Shown here piece after piece: positions 8,358 through 15,990 of a stretch of DNA of 30,345 nucleotides; the first letter of the stretch is position 1; every line of letters starts with the position of its first letter. The notes under the pieces are model-generated. The model saw nothing but the letters and a program-made list of their open reading frames with translations, had not been told where the DNA came from and did not search any database. The position numbers were made by a program, and so were the translations under genes. This DNA is from CAJWBT01 sp964401855 (lineage in GTDB: Bacteria > Chloroflexota > Dehalococcoidia > Lucifugimonadales > UBA3495), in contig CAYOAF010000064.1 in the NCBI GenBank assembly GCA_964401855.1, positions 1-30,345 on the forward strand, written 5' to 3'.

Positions 8358-8530
8358 TCTGCCCGAGCACTGCCCAAGCGATGGTCCTGCAAAAGCCCGG
8401 GTGACGAGGCAGGCCAACCGGGCGTTCTTGCGCGGCAGGTGTCCAGCCGCGCTGAACAATTGGGGACCCCACTCCCACCGGCTCCTTCCTGATCGGTCCA
8501 CTTCCTCCCTTTCACCTCATTGTGGTCACA

Positions 8531-8559
8531 TTGACTACCTCACTGGGGCGTGGTATAGG
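8531..8559 (+). promoter_or_regulatory. Promoter for the MaoC-like/acyl-CoA dehydrogenase pair
   Basis: TTGACT (8531-8536) and TATAGG (8554-8559) are separated by 17 nt, with five and four consensus matches. The boxes end 35 nt before the ATG at 8595. This makes a new transcription unit likely at the MaoC-like gene, separate from the GNAT gene upstream. Confidence 0.55.
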
Positions 8560-8594
8560 TAGTCCAGTACTCTCGACCGGGGAGGTGCAGGCAT

Positions 8595-9080
8595 ATGGCC
8601 GGTTCGCCGCTGCGGCAGTTCGACTTCAACAAGATCGAGATAGGCGAGGACCTGGGCACCTACGAGTATGTCCTCAGCCAAGAGGTGCTGGACAGATTCC
8701 GGGAAGCGGTGAGGGACCCCGGCGGGTCCTTCCCCACTGTCGCGGTCAGGCACGACAGCACGGCCCTTGCCATGGCGTACGAGGACAACACCGGTGGGGT
8801 CAACGCCGGGTCTGAAGTGGAGTACTACAATCCTCCCATCCCCGGCAAGAAGATCATAGTCACCGGCCGGATCGCCGACAAATACTGGCGGCGGGACAAA
8901 CCGTACCTGGTTGTCGAGGCCACCGCCGTCGATGAAGACGGGCGGCTGCTGGAAATAATGCGCACGTACCAGATGAAGAAGCCCGACGAGGTGGGAAAGA
9001 AATGGCAGGCTAAGAGCTTGTGTCCTCGTCAAGCTGATCGCGGTGAATTGACCGGCTTCGACGGCCTGTCACCCGGGTGA
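8595..9080 (+). CDS. MaoC-like (FAS1-type) hotdog dehydratase domain protein, copy A
   Basis: The protein has 161 residues with one hotdog domain of the N-terminal MaoC/FAS1-like dehydratase type. Key segments are DPGGSFPTVAVRHDSTALAM, GGVNAGSEVEYYNPPIPGKK and RIADKYWRRDKPYLVVEATA. Such half-size proteins usually pair with a second hotdog protein to form an acyl-CoA hydratase. It aligns without gaps to the paralogue at 11151-11567 (about 92 of 138 identical by hand count), and both share the sequence GACCGGGGAGGTG before the start. Copy A has a tail of about 23 residues after GKKWQ that copy B lacks, possibly a read-on after loss of the original stop. It precedes the acyl-CoA dehydrogenase by 95 nt, which suggests a shared acyl-CoA pathway. 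Confidence 0.82.
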   Translation: MAGSPLRQFDFNKIEIGEDLGTYEYVLSQEVLDRFREAVRDPGGSFPTVAVRHDSTALAMAYEDNTGGVNAGSEVEYYNPPIPGKKIIVTGRIADKYWRRDKPYLVVEATAVDEDGRLLEIMRTYQMKKPDEVGKKWQAKSLCPRQADRGELTGFDGLSPG

Positions 9081-9175
9081 TCTAGGAAGTGTGAATGTGG
9101 GGCCGCCGTCCCGGCCGGGTTTGTGTATGATCAGTCCTCGAGATTCCCATAACGCAACGAGGCAAGAGGTACGCT

Positions 9176-10378
9176 ATGGACTTTGGATACGGACCAGAAC
9201 AGGAAGCCCTTCGCCAGGAAGTGCGCCGGTTCATTGAGGAGAACGTTACGCCGGAGGTCCTGGCTGAGATGCAGACCAAGGCAGAGGGAGGGGAGTGGCC
9301 TCATTTCAAGGAGATGCACCGGAAAGCGGCTGAAAAGGGGTGGGTCGGCATGTGCTGGCCCAAAGAGTACGGCGGCCAGGACGGAAGCCGCATGGACCAG
9401 TACATTGTCGAAGAGGAGTTCGTCCGGGTCGGCATAGCCATGGGCGGAGTCGGCAGCGGCGCTCCGGCGATCCTGGCGGCGGGTAGCGAGGAGCAGAAAA
9501 AGCACTTCCTTCCAGGTCTCATCAACGGGGACATCAGCTTTGCCATGGGGTTTACCGAGCCGCAGGGGGGAGCCGACCTGGCCGGCCTCCAGTGCCGGGC
9601 AGTGAGGGACGGCGACGAGTACGTCATCAACGGCCAGAAGATGTACACCTCCGCGGCCCACTTCGCCACCCACATCTACCTGATGTGCCGGACCGACCCG
9701 GACGCTCCCAGGCATCGGGGCATCTCTATCTTCCTGGTCCCCATGGATACCCCGGGGATCTCGGTGCGCCCTCTCTTGACCATTCAGAACGATCCTCCCG
9801 CGCCCCCGGGCACCAACTGCGGCGCCGCAAGGACCAACGAGACCTTTTTCGAAGACGTGCGGGTCCCCCTCTCGGCGCTGCTGGGCGACGAGAACCGGGG
9901 ATGGTATGTCGGCGCCATGGGCCTGAACTTGGATAGGGTAGGGGCCAGCCGGATGGTGAGATCCATCAACCGGGACGAGGACATTATCAACTGGATCAAG
10001 GAGAACGATCTGGACGGCCACTCGTTGGCCGACGACCCGGCGGTAAGGGACAAGCTAGCCGAGCTGTGGATCGAGGCCCAGGTCTGCCGGTTGATGACCA
10101 TGCGCAGCATGTCCCTATGGGAGCACGGCACCGAGTTCACCTACGAAGGCTCGGCGGAAAAGGTTTGGGCGCCGGAGCACGGGGTCAGGATCACCGAGGC
10201 CATCAGCCAGATTCTCGGGCCCTACGCCCAGCTGATGAACGGTTCGGAGGAGGCCATCGATGACGGCCTGTACGCCCACAACATCATGGGTGCCTTCCAG
10301 TCCGGGATAAACCACGGCAGCGTTCAGATCATGCGAGACATGGTGGCCCGCCGGGGCCTTGGAATGCCGCGAGGGTAG
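9176..10378 (+). CDS. Acyl-CoA dehydrogenase
   Basis: This is a flavin-dependent acyl-CoA dehydrogenase of 400 residues, the usual length. The N-terminal helical domain begins MDFGYGPEQEALRQEVRRF. The middle domain carries the flavin/substrate motif FAMGFTEPQGGADLAGLQCR (about 122-141) and the INGQKMYTS segment. The C-terminal domain ends in NHGSVQIMRDMVARRGLGMP, the variant of the conserved end motif that contacts FAD across the dimer. It introduces a 2,3-double bond into an acyl-CoA and passes electrons to electron-transfer flavoprotein; chain-length preference is not visible. AAGAGGT lies 8 nt before the ATG. It probably shares a transcript with the MaoC-like gene before it. Confidence 0.93.
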   Translation: MDFGYGPEQEALRQEVRRFIEENVTPEVLAEMQTKAEGGEWPHFKEMHRKAAEKGWVGMCWPKEYGGQDGSRMDQYIVEEEFVRVGIAMGGVGSGAPAILAAGSEEQKKHFLPGLINGDISFAMGFTEPQGGADLAGLQCRAVRDGDEYVINGQKMYTSAAHFATHIYLMCRTDPDAPRHRGISIFLVPMDTPGISVRPLLTIQNDPPAPPGTNCGAARTNETFFEDVRVPLSALLGDENRGWYVGAMGLNLDRVGASRMVRSINRDEDIINWIKENDLDGHSLADDPAVRDKLAELWIEAQVCRLMTMRSMSLWEHGTEFTYEGSAEKVWAPEHGVRITEAISQILGPYAQLMNGSEEAIDDGLYAHNIMGAFQSGINHGSVQIMRDMVARRGLGMPRG

Positions 10379-10438
10379 TGGAGCCGCGCCGAATGTAGCT
10401 CGGAGAGACCGGGCCCGCCATTCCGGCACGGGGCGGTG

Positions 10439-10891
10439 TTAAAACAGAACGAGCTGCCGGACCAGCTCGGTTGCCCCGTACTTCGCGCCGCGCCCACGGG
10501 CTTTACGCCGTGACTTTGGAGCCGGGATATTGGCGTCGCGCTGGGTGATCTCCGCGCAGGCTTGGCGGGCCAGTTTGAGGTTGAGCCTCCGGTTGTTGGG
10601 GTCCCCGTGCATCGCCACCCTTCGGATTACCCCTTCAGGCCGGGGCTTGGCGCCCGGCGGGAAGGCCCATTTCACCGCGAGTCTCTTGTCCCGCTCGAGC
10701 CTATCCTCCAGAAACGCCAGCTCATCGGGAGCGAGATCGCCGGCCCAACCGGGCTGCCGCAGCCGCCGGTCGCCGCGCGGCCGTCCCTTGGGCCTGGGCG
10801 GCTTGGGCAACGCGGAAACAGTCTTGGTGACGGGGATTTCAGGGAAACCGATCTGCCGAGGTCCAGCAGCAGTCGCCACGCTACACTCCAC
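10439..10891 (-). CDS. Hypothetical basic protein (doubtful)
   Basis: An open frame of 150 codons lies in a 770-bp gap that has no other candidate. The predicted protein is very rich in Arg, Lys and Pro, with a more ordinary central part (about 52-125: ELAFLEDRLERDKRLAVKW, then NNRRLNLKLARQACAEITQR). I recognise no family. The start would be GTG with no clear ribosome binding site. Overlapping frames on the opposite strand are equally long, as often happens in GC-rich non-coding DNA. Either a real orphan gene or chance is possible; 10892-11150 has nothing I can assign. Confidence 0.25.
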   Translation of the reverse strand: MECSVATAAGPRQIGFPEIPVTKTVSALPKPPRPKGRPRGDRRLRQPGWAGDLAPDELAFLEDRLERDKRLAVKWAFPPGAKPRPEGVIRRVAMHGDPNNRRLNLKLARQACAEITQRDANIPAPKSRRKARGRGAKYGATELVRQLVLF

Positions 10892-11150
10892 ACATCAACT
10901 GCGGCTCAACGTTCCGGGAGCCGCCGGATTACACCACCCATTGTTGGCCCAATCGGGGGAAAATGCAAGATGCAATTAGGACTCGGAGAACTGCTGCTCC
11001 ATTTGCGCGTTGACCATGGGGCGGTTGGCTACCTACGGGGCCTCGCCCCCATCGGCGACGTTTGACGCAATCTTGAAAACCCGGACATCGAGTTGGCCTG
11101 GCGCCGGCCTTGTCAACTAGAGGCCGGGAGTTATTGGTTGACCTGTAGCC

Positions 11151-11567
11151 TTATTGCCACTTCTTTCCCAACTCGTCAGGCTTTTTGACTTCATAGGAGC
11201 GGAATATTTCCAGCAGGCGCCCGTCTTCGTCGATGGCGGTGGACTCGGTCACCAGGTAGGGCTTGCCGCGCCGCCAATACTTGTCGGCGATCCGGGCGGT
11301 GACCATGATCTTCTTGCCGGGGACGGGGGCGTTGTAGAACTCCACTTCGGCCCCGGCAAGGATTCCGCCGACCTGGTCGTCATAGGCCATCTCAAGAGCG
11401 GTGGTGTCGTGCTTGACCCCGATGGTGACGAAAGGCGCGTCGGGGTCCTCGATAGACGCCCGGTAGTTGTCCGCCGTCCTCCGGCTCAAGACGTACTCGT
11501 AGGACCCCAGATCTTCGCCTATCTCGGCCTTCTCGAAATCGAACTCTTTTCGCGGCGAATCAGCCAT
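11151..11567 (-). CDS. MaoC-like (FAS1-type) hotdog dehydratase domain protein, copy B
   Basis: The protein has 138 residues and one hotdog domain. It is a close, gap-free paralogue of the gene at 8595-9080: the first 20 residues share FDF and EIGEDLG, and the C-terminal third shares ARIADKYWRRGKPYLVTEST and DEDGRLLEIFRSYE. It ends exactly at GKKWQ. GGGGAGGTG, the same site as in copy A, precedes the ATG at 11567; the frame extends 30 nt further upstream without a better start. The probable role is an acyl-CoA hydratase half-unit or partner. Its orientation opposes copy A and the acyl-CoA dehydrogenase, so the duplication was followed or accompanied by inversion. Confidence 0.82.
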   Translation of the reverse strand: MADSPRKEFDFEKAEIGEDLGSYEYVLSRRTADNYRASIEDPDAPFVTIGVKHDTTALEMAYDDQVGGILAGAEVEFYNAPVPGKKIMVTARIADKYWRRGKPYLVTESTAIDEDGRLLEIFRSYEVKKPDELGKKWQ

Positions 11568-11757
11568 ACGCCTTACACCTCCCCGGTCCAGGTACAAACT
11601 AAGGTTTCTGCCAAATTTCCTGTAATATCCGCCCCCTCCTCAGAGAGCCACTGGGTTGCCGGAAGGATACCGCCGGCCCCGTTTCACTCCTCGCCGTTGC
11701 AAGACGGCCGGGAGGAACTGGGGAAACCTAGTACCCAGTCAACTTAAATCTGCGAAT

Positions 11758-11830
11758 TGTCATTCTGAGCGAAGCGAAGAATCCCAGCGTAACAATGAGA
11801 TTCTTCGTCGCTCCGCTCCTCAGAATGGCA
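11758..11830. repeat. Imperfect inverted repeat of the 'TCATTCTGAGCGAAGCGAAG' type
   Basis: The left arm starts TGTCATTCTGAGCGAAGCGA (11758-11777) and the right arm ends GCTCCTCAGAATGGCA at 11830; the arms pair imperfectly through GAAGAATC/GATTCTTC. Weak complementarity continues outside (AACTT near 11741, AAGTT near 11845). The sequence resembles a widely dispersed bacterial intergenic repeat. It separates the ends of the MaoC-like copy B leader and the formyltransferase-fold gene. Confidence 0.7.
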
Positions 11831-11858
11831 TCCTGTCAAAACCAAGTTGATTGAGTAG

Positions 11859-12779
11859 CTAGCTTCCGAACCGGGCCCCGGGCCGCAGGTCTATGCTCTT
11901 GGTCCATTCCGGCGCGGAAACCTTGCGTCCGCCCTCGGGTTGGACCCTGCTGATGAACACGGTCCCGCCCTTCGCGGCCACGGTGAAGCCGGCGTCCGTG
12001 ACCTCGGTTACCTCTCCCGGGCTCTTTTCGCTGTCGCCTTCCCGTTTCTCCGCTTTGTAGAACTGGACCGTCTTCCCGCCGAGGGTGGTCCCGGCGCCGG
12101 GGCTCGGGTCGCTCCCCCGGATCAGGTTGGAGATCTGGTCGACCGGTCCGCTCCAGTCGATGATGACCTCCTGAGGGCCGCACCATCCCTCGTAGGTGGC
12201 CTGGTCCCCGTCCTGCTCGATACAGGGCGCCGTGCCGGCCTTGACCATCGCCACGGCTTCCGTCATGGCTTCGACGCCCATGGGAAAGAGCCTGCCGAAG
12301 TACACGGAGCCGAGGGTGTCATCGGGGCCTATCTCGATCTCCCGCTGCAAGAGCACCTGCCCGGTATCCAAGCCAGCGTCGGGCCAGAAGATGGTCAGCC
12401 CCGTCTTGGTCTCGCCCTGGATGATGGGCCAGTTGATGGAGCTGGGGCCCCGGTGCTTCGGGAGCAAGGACGGATGGTATTGGATCGTCCCATTCGTCGG
12501 CGCCGTCAGTATCGCATCGGGTACGATGTCGGTGACGAACGCCATTACGCACAGATCGGTGTTCAGGCCTACGAAGGCGTCTATGGCCGGCTGGTTCCGC
12601 AGCCGGCGAAACTGAAACGTAGGGATGCCGTGACTCTCCGCCGCCGCCTTGATGGGGTCTGGGGGCCGTCCTTCCCGGTCGGGAGGGCAGAACACCCCGA
12701 CGATGTCTTCTCCACGCTCGACCAGAGCGTTCAAGACGCTCTCGCCGAAAGCTGCCTGGCCGATCAGGGCGATGCGCAT
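11859..12779 (-). CDS. Formyltransferase-fold protein, 10-formyltetrahydrofolate hydrolase type
   Basis: The protein has 306 residues: an N-terminal formyl transferase domain (about 1-200) and a C-terminal FMT-like domain. It resembles the N-terminal hydrolase domain of animal 10-formyltetrahydrofolate dehydrogenase (ALDH1L1) more than methionyl-tRNA formyltransferase: IALIGQAAFGESV at the start, YHPSLLPKHRGPSSINW at 101-117, IFWPDAGLDTGQVLLQ at 130-145 and ATYEGW near 194-199. Catalytic His102 and Asp138 are present with the 36-residue spacing I recall for ALDH1L1 (His106, Asp142). The Asn that normally precedes the His in FMT is replaced by Gln100-Tyr101. No aldehyde dehydrogenase or ACT domain is attached. 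It probably hydrolyses 10-formyl-THF or moves a formyl group. GGGAGG precedes the ATG at 12779. Confidence 0.85.
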   Translation of the reverse strand: MRIALIGQAAFGESVLNALVERGEDIVGVFCPPDREGRPPDPIKAAAESHGIPTFQFRRLRNQPAIDAFVGLNTDLCVMAFVTDIVPDAILTAPTNGTIQYHPSLLPKHRGPSSINWPIIQGETKTGLTIFWPDAGLDTGQVLLQREIEIGPDDTLGSVYFGRLFPMGVEAMTEAVAMVKAGTAPCIEQDGDQATYEGWCGPQEVIIDWSGPVDQISNLIRGSDPSPGAGTTLGGKTVQFYKAEKREGDSEKSPGEVTEVTDAGFTVAAKGGTVFISRVQPEGGRKVSAPEWTKSIDLRPGARFGS

Positions 12780-12835
12780 GGCGCCAGCCTCCCTATTCGC
12801 GGGTTTTCACAGTTGCCGTCGCTGTGGACGTTCCG

Positions 12836-12864
12836 AATATAACACCAGATTGCGCGGGCGGCAA
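12836..12864 (-). promoter_or_regulatory. Candidate promoter for the formyltransferase-fold gene
   Basis: On the minus strand TTGCCG (12859-12864) and TATATT (12836-12841) are spaced by 17 nt, with four and five consensus matches. The -10 box is about 57 nt upstream of the ATG at 12779. Confidence 0.45.
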
Positions 12865-13066
12865 CGGGCATGACTGGCTATTCCCTGGGCGCTGTGGGCC
12901 CGCCGGGCATCTGAACCAACCCGCCGGGGGGCCATAACGGTCTGGGTCCGGGATTGGGACTTGGCCTGGATTAGAGCGACGGAATGAGCTATCATCAGTG
13001 GGCGGCCTGGTCTACTGTTCCAGACAGGCCTTACAGTGATCCCGGTGAAGACCATGGAGCGGCCCA

Positions 13067-14020
13067 TTGCGTCATTACGCTACGAAAAGGATCATCCTGT
13101 TTCTACCCACGGTCTTTCTTTTGACCATGGTCGCTTTCGTTGTGATGCAGGTAATGCCCGGTGACCCCGCCCTGGCCATCCTCAGCGAAGGCGACGCAAA
13201 TTACACCCAGGAGGAGCTGGAAAGGTTACGCAAGGAATTGGGTACAGACCGGCCTGTGGCCGCCCAGTATTTCAGTTGGCTGAACGGCGCCGTGAGAGGA
13301 GACTTCGGTGACTCTCTGTGGTTCAACGCCCCCGTCATGACAGAACTCAAGTCCCGGGCGCCCCGAACCACACAGCTCGCGTTCATGGCCATAATCCTAG
13401 CCAGCTTGTTCGCGGTGCCCCTGGGGATCGTCTCGGCCATCAAGCCGGAAAGTTGGCTAGACTATGGGGCCCGGATGTTCACCTTGGTGGGAATCGGCAT
13501 TCCCAACTTCCTCGCCGCCGTACTGATGATCCTGTTCCTGCTCAGGGTATTCAACTGGCTCCCTCCCCTGGGGTACACCGAACTGTGGGACGAGCCGTTA
13601 ACCAATCTACAACAGATGATCTTTCCTGCCGTGGCCCTGGCCTTTTACGACATGGCCTTTATCGGGCGGGTAGTACGTTCCTCCATGATGGAAACTCTCC
13701 GGGAGGACTACATGAGGACCGCCCGCGCCAAGGGGCTGTCCGAGCGGGTGGTGCTGATGCGGCACGGTCTCAGGAACGCCTTCTTGCCCATCCTCACGGT
13801 GACCGGGTGGCAATTTGGCCGCCTGTTCGAAGGCACGGTCATCATAGAGACAATTTTCCTGGTGCCCGGAATGGGCCGGATCTTGATCGAGGCGGTTTTC
13901 CACCGGGACTTCACGATGATCCAGGCGGTCATCGTGATTATCGGCACGGGCATCTTGGCCATCAATCTCTTGGTCGACCTTATGTACGGATGGCTGGACC
14001 CCAGAATCCACTACTCTTGA
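13067..14020 (+). CDS. ABC transporter permease, DppB/OppB family (orphan)
   Basis: This inner-membrane permease of 317 residues belongs to the peptide/nickel (DppB) family. The N-terminus RHYATKRIILFLPTVFLLTM forms the first membrane helix, followed by the extracytoplasmic PGDPALAIL loop, then helices starting near 100, 138, 178 and 285. The cytoplasmic EAA loop that docks the ATPase is YMRTARAKGLSERVVLMRHG (about 219-238) followed by LRNAFLPILTV. The start is TTG with GGAG about 7 nt upstream; the upstream ATG at 13053 is in another frame. In functional systems dppB is followed by dppC, ATPases and a binding protein. None is present here; a MITE-like element begins about 105 nt after the stop. 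It may be a remnant of a lost operon or may use subunits encoded elsewhere. Confidence 0.9.
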   Translation: MRHYATKRIILFLPTVFLLTMVAFVVMQVMPGDPALAILSEGDANYTQEELERLRKELGTDRPVAAQYFSWLNGAVRGDFGDSLWFNAPVMTELKSRAPRTTQLAFMAIILASLFAVPLGIVSAIKPESWLDYGARMFTLVGIGIPNFLAAVLMILFLLRVFNWLPPLGYTELWDEPLTNLQQMIFPAVALAFYDMAFIGRVVRSSMMETLREDYMRTARAKGLSERVVLMRHGLRNAFLPILTVTGWQFGRLFEGTVIIETIFLVPGMGRILIEAVFHRDFTMIQAVIVIIGTGILAINLLVDLMYGWLDPRIHYS

Positions 14021-14125
14021 AGTGCCACGCCGGGGCGAACAGGGGACCCCAACCGGAAAGCGCGCCACGGCCCCGGACTCCTGACGTCCGTACCTCGCCG
14101 CTGGCCATGGTCGCTCGTTAGTCTA

Positions 14126-14277
14126 GTGTCTCGTAAATAGCTTCACACCCGGGAGGTTGTGCGACATTTCATCCCCGCGATCGTCTTTCCGGCGAAGGCC
14201 GGAATCCAGGGAAGCGTTAGCTGGATTCCGGCCTTCGCCGGAAAGACGGACCGGGTGTCAAGCCATTTACGAGACAG
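14126..14277. repeat. MITE-like element, copy 1 (152 bp, TA-flanked)
   Basis: The element begins GTGTCTCGTAAAT (14126-14138) and ends ATTTACGAGACAG (14265-14277), nearly perfect terminal inverted repeats that extend inward to ACACCCGG with few mismatches. TA dinucleotides flank both ends (14124-14125 and 14278-14279), as expected for IS630/Tc1-mariner-type insertion. Inside lie two perfectly complementary 28-nt arms (14182-14209 and 14221-14248) of the CTTTCCGGCGAAGGCCGGAA type. It has no coding capacity. A second full-length copy in inverted orientation lies at 23709-23861. Confidence 0.8.
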
Positions 14278-14525
14278 TACATTAGCCCCCACCGCTCCTC
14301 CCGTCGCACCCACGACAATTCGTATCGACACATCCCCTAGGGCTCAATGGTGGAACATGGTTTGGCAAAGTATTAGTATGGTTGAGGAGAGGGAAAGATC
14401 CATTTACCTCCGGCCAAAATCGTGAGCAGCGCTGGCGGCGTCAAGCCGGCCGCTACACTCGGTCAGGGGCAGACCCGTCCGAAATCTCCAGGATATCGCG
14501 TCCTGGTCGAATGGGGGTTAGCCGA

Positions 14526-15811
14526 ATGACCACAAAGGCAGCACGGTTGGGCATTCTGGTGGGGGGGGGCCCGCGCCAGGTATCAACAGCGCCATTAGCT
14601 CCGCCACTATCGAGGCGATCAATTCCAGGCTCGAGGTCACTGGAATCCTCGACGGCTCCGAGCACCTTGTTGCCGGACGGACCGACATGGTCCAGCCGAT
14701 GGCCATCGCCGACATGTCCCGCATTCATACTCAGGGCGGCTCTGTCCTGCGCACCTAGCGGACCAATCCCACCCGCAACCCGGAGGACCTCAAACGGGCC
14801 CTTGGGGCTCTCCGGGAGTTGGGTGTCGAGTACCTGGTCACCATCGGCGGAGACGACACCGCCTTCGGCGCCGCGGAGCTGGCCAAGGCCGCCCAGGGCT
14901 CTCTATGCGTGGCCCATGTACCCAAAACCATCGACAATGACCTGCCCCTGCCCGGTGGCATGCCGACCTTCGGCTTCGAGACAGCGCGGCATGTTGGCAC
15001 CAATATTGTGCTGAGCTTGATGGAGGACTCTCGTACCACCAACCGCTGGTTTTTCGTGGTGGTGATGGTGAGGGAAGCGGGCCACTTGGCCCTGGGGATC
15101 GGCAAGGCCGCCGGCGCGTCGCTGGCCGTCATACCCGAGGAGTTTCCGGAAGAGTCTATCAGCTTGGACCTGGTTTGCAGGGTGCTGGAAGGGGCTATGC
15201 TCAAGCGCCGGGCCATGGGGCAGAGACACGGGCTGGCGGTGATCACCGAAGGGATCGCCGAGAAACTGGACCCGGAAGAGCTGGCCCAAATCCCCGGTGT
15301 GGCCCTTGAGCATGACTCTTAGGGACACGCCAATCTCAGCGAAATCCCGCTGGCGACCATCCTCCGGCGGGAGGTGCGGCGGCGCTTTGCCGGCCGGGGG
15401 GAGCGATTGTCCATGGTGGAGGTGACCCTGGGCTACAACCTGCGTTGCGCCCCGCCCATTCCGTTTGACATCGACTACACCCGCACCCTGGGCTACGGCG
15501 CCGTCCTGTTTCTGCTAACGGAACCAAAAGACGAACAGCAGCGCCACGGGGGCCTGGCCTGCCTGCAAGACGGGCACCTGCGTGTTGTCCCCTTTCAGGA
15601 CCTGCGCGACCCGGACACCGGCCGCACCCGGGTCCGTAAGGTGGACGTCGACTCGGAGCACTACGCCGTCGCCCGCCAGTACATGATCCGGTTGGAGCGC
15701 CGGGACCTGGAGAACCCTCAAATGCGGTCCAGACTGGCGGAAGCCGCCAACATATTCCCCGAGGATTTCAGCAAAACCTTCGGGCCCTTGGCCGGCCTGG
15801 GATTCCCATGA
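14526..15811 (+). pseudogene. Broken PPi-type 6-phosphofructokinase
   Basis: This is a PfkA-superfamily gene of about 430 codons, recognisable from end to end but interrupted. The start MTTKAARLGILVGGG is followed by a frameshift in a run of nine G (14561-14569), after which GPAPGINSAISS continues in another frame. In that frame TAG codons occur at 14756-14758 (after GGSVLRT) and 15320-15322 (after ALEHDS), with family sequence on both sides. IGGDDT and PKTIDND show the Asp/Lys pair of pyrophosphate-dependent enzymes. The usual MGR substrate motif reads MVR, another sign of decay. The longest uninterrupted piece is 14759-15319. Upstream GGGGG lies near the ATG. The gene most likely no longer makes an active enzyme, unless the sequence has errors. 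Confidence 0.88.
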
Positions 15812-15990
15812 GCCATGCCTCAAGAGAATAGCGTTCCGGAGTTGGCTCGCGAAGCCCCCCTCACGAAGTTGAACTTGGGCGGCGCTCCGCCGCCGCGGGT
15901 TTCTTTCAGGGTGGGCGAGTGGAAAGAGGGCCGTCAGGTCAACATGGCCAGACGTGCTTCGGACGCTGAAGAGGCAATCGAGGTGAGGAA

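Noticed and set aside
7084..8478. A 464-codon open frame on the minus strand
   Set aside because: It lies opposite the DapA-family and GNAT genes, which have full catalytic motifs; the antisense product is Arg/Pro-rich and matches nothing.
9131..10021. A 296-codon minus-strand open frame
   Set aside because: It is the antisense shadow of the acyl-CoA dehydrogenase, with no family motifs.
14756..15322. Reassignment or programmed read-through of TAG in the phosphofructokinase gene
   Set aside because: Many intact genes here end with TAG, the gene also carries a frameshift and a changed MGR motif, and pyrrolysine would not be expected in this enzyme.
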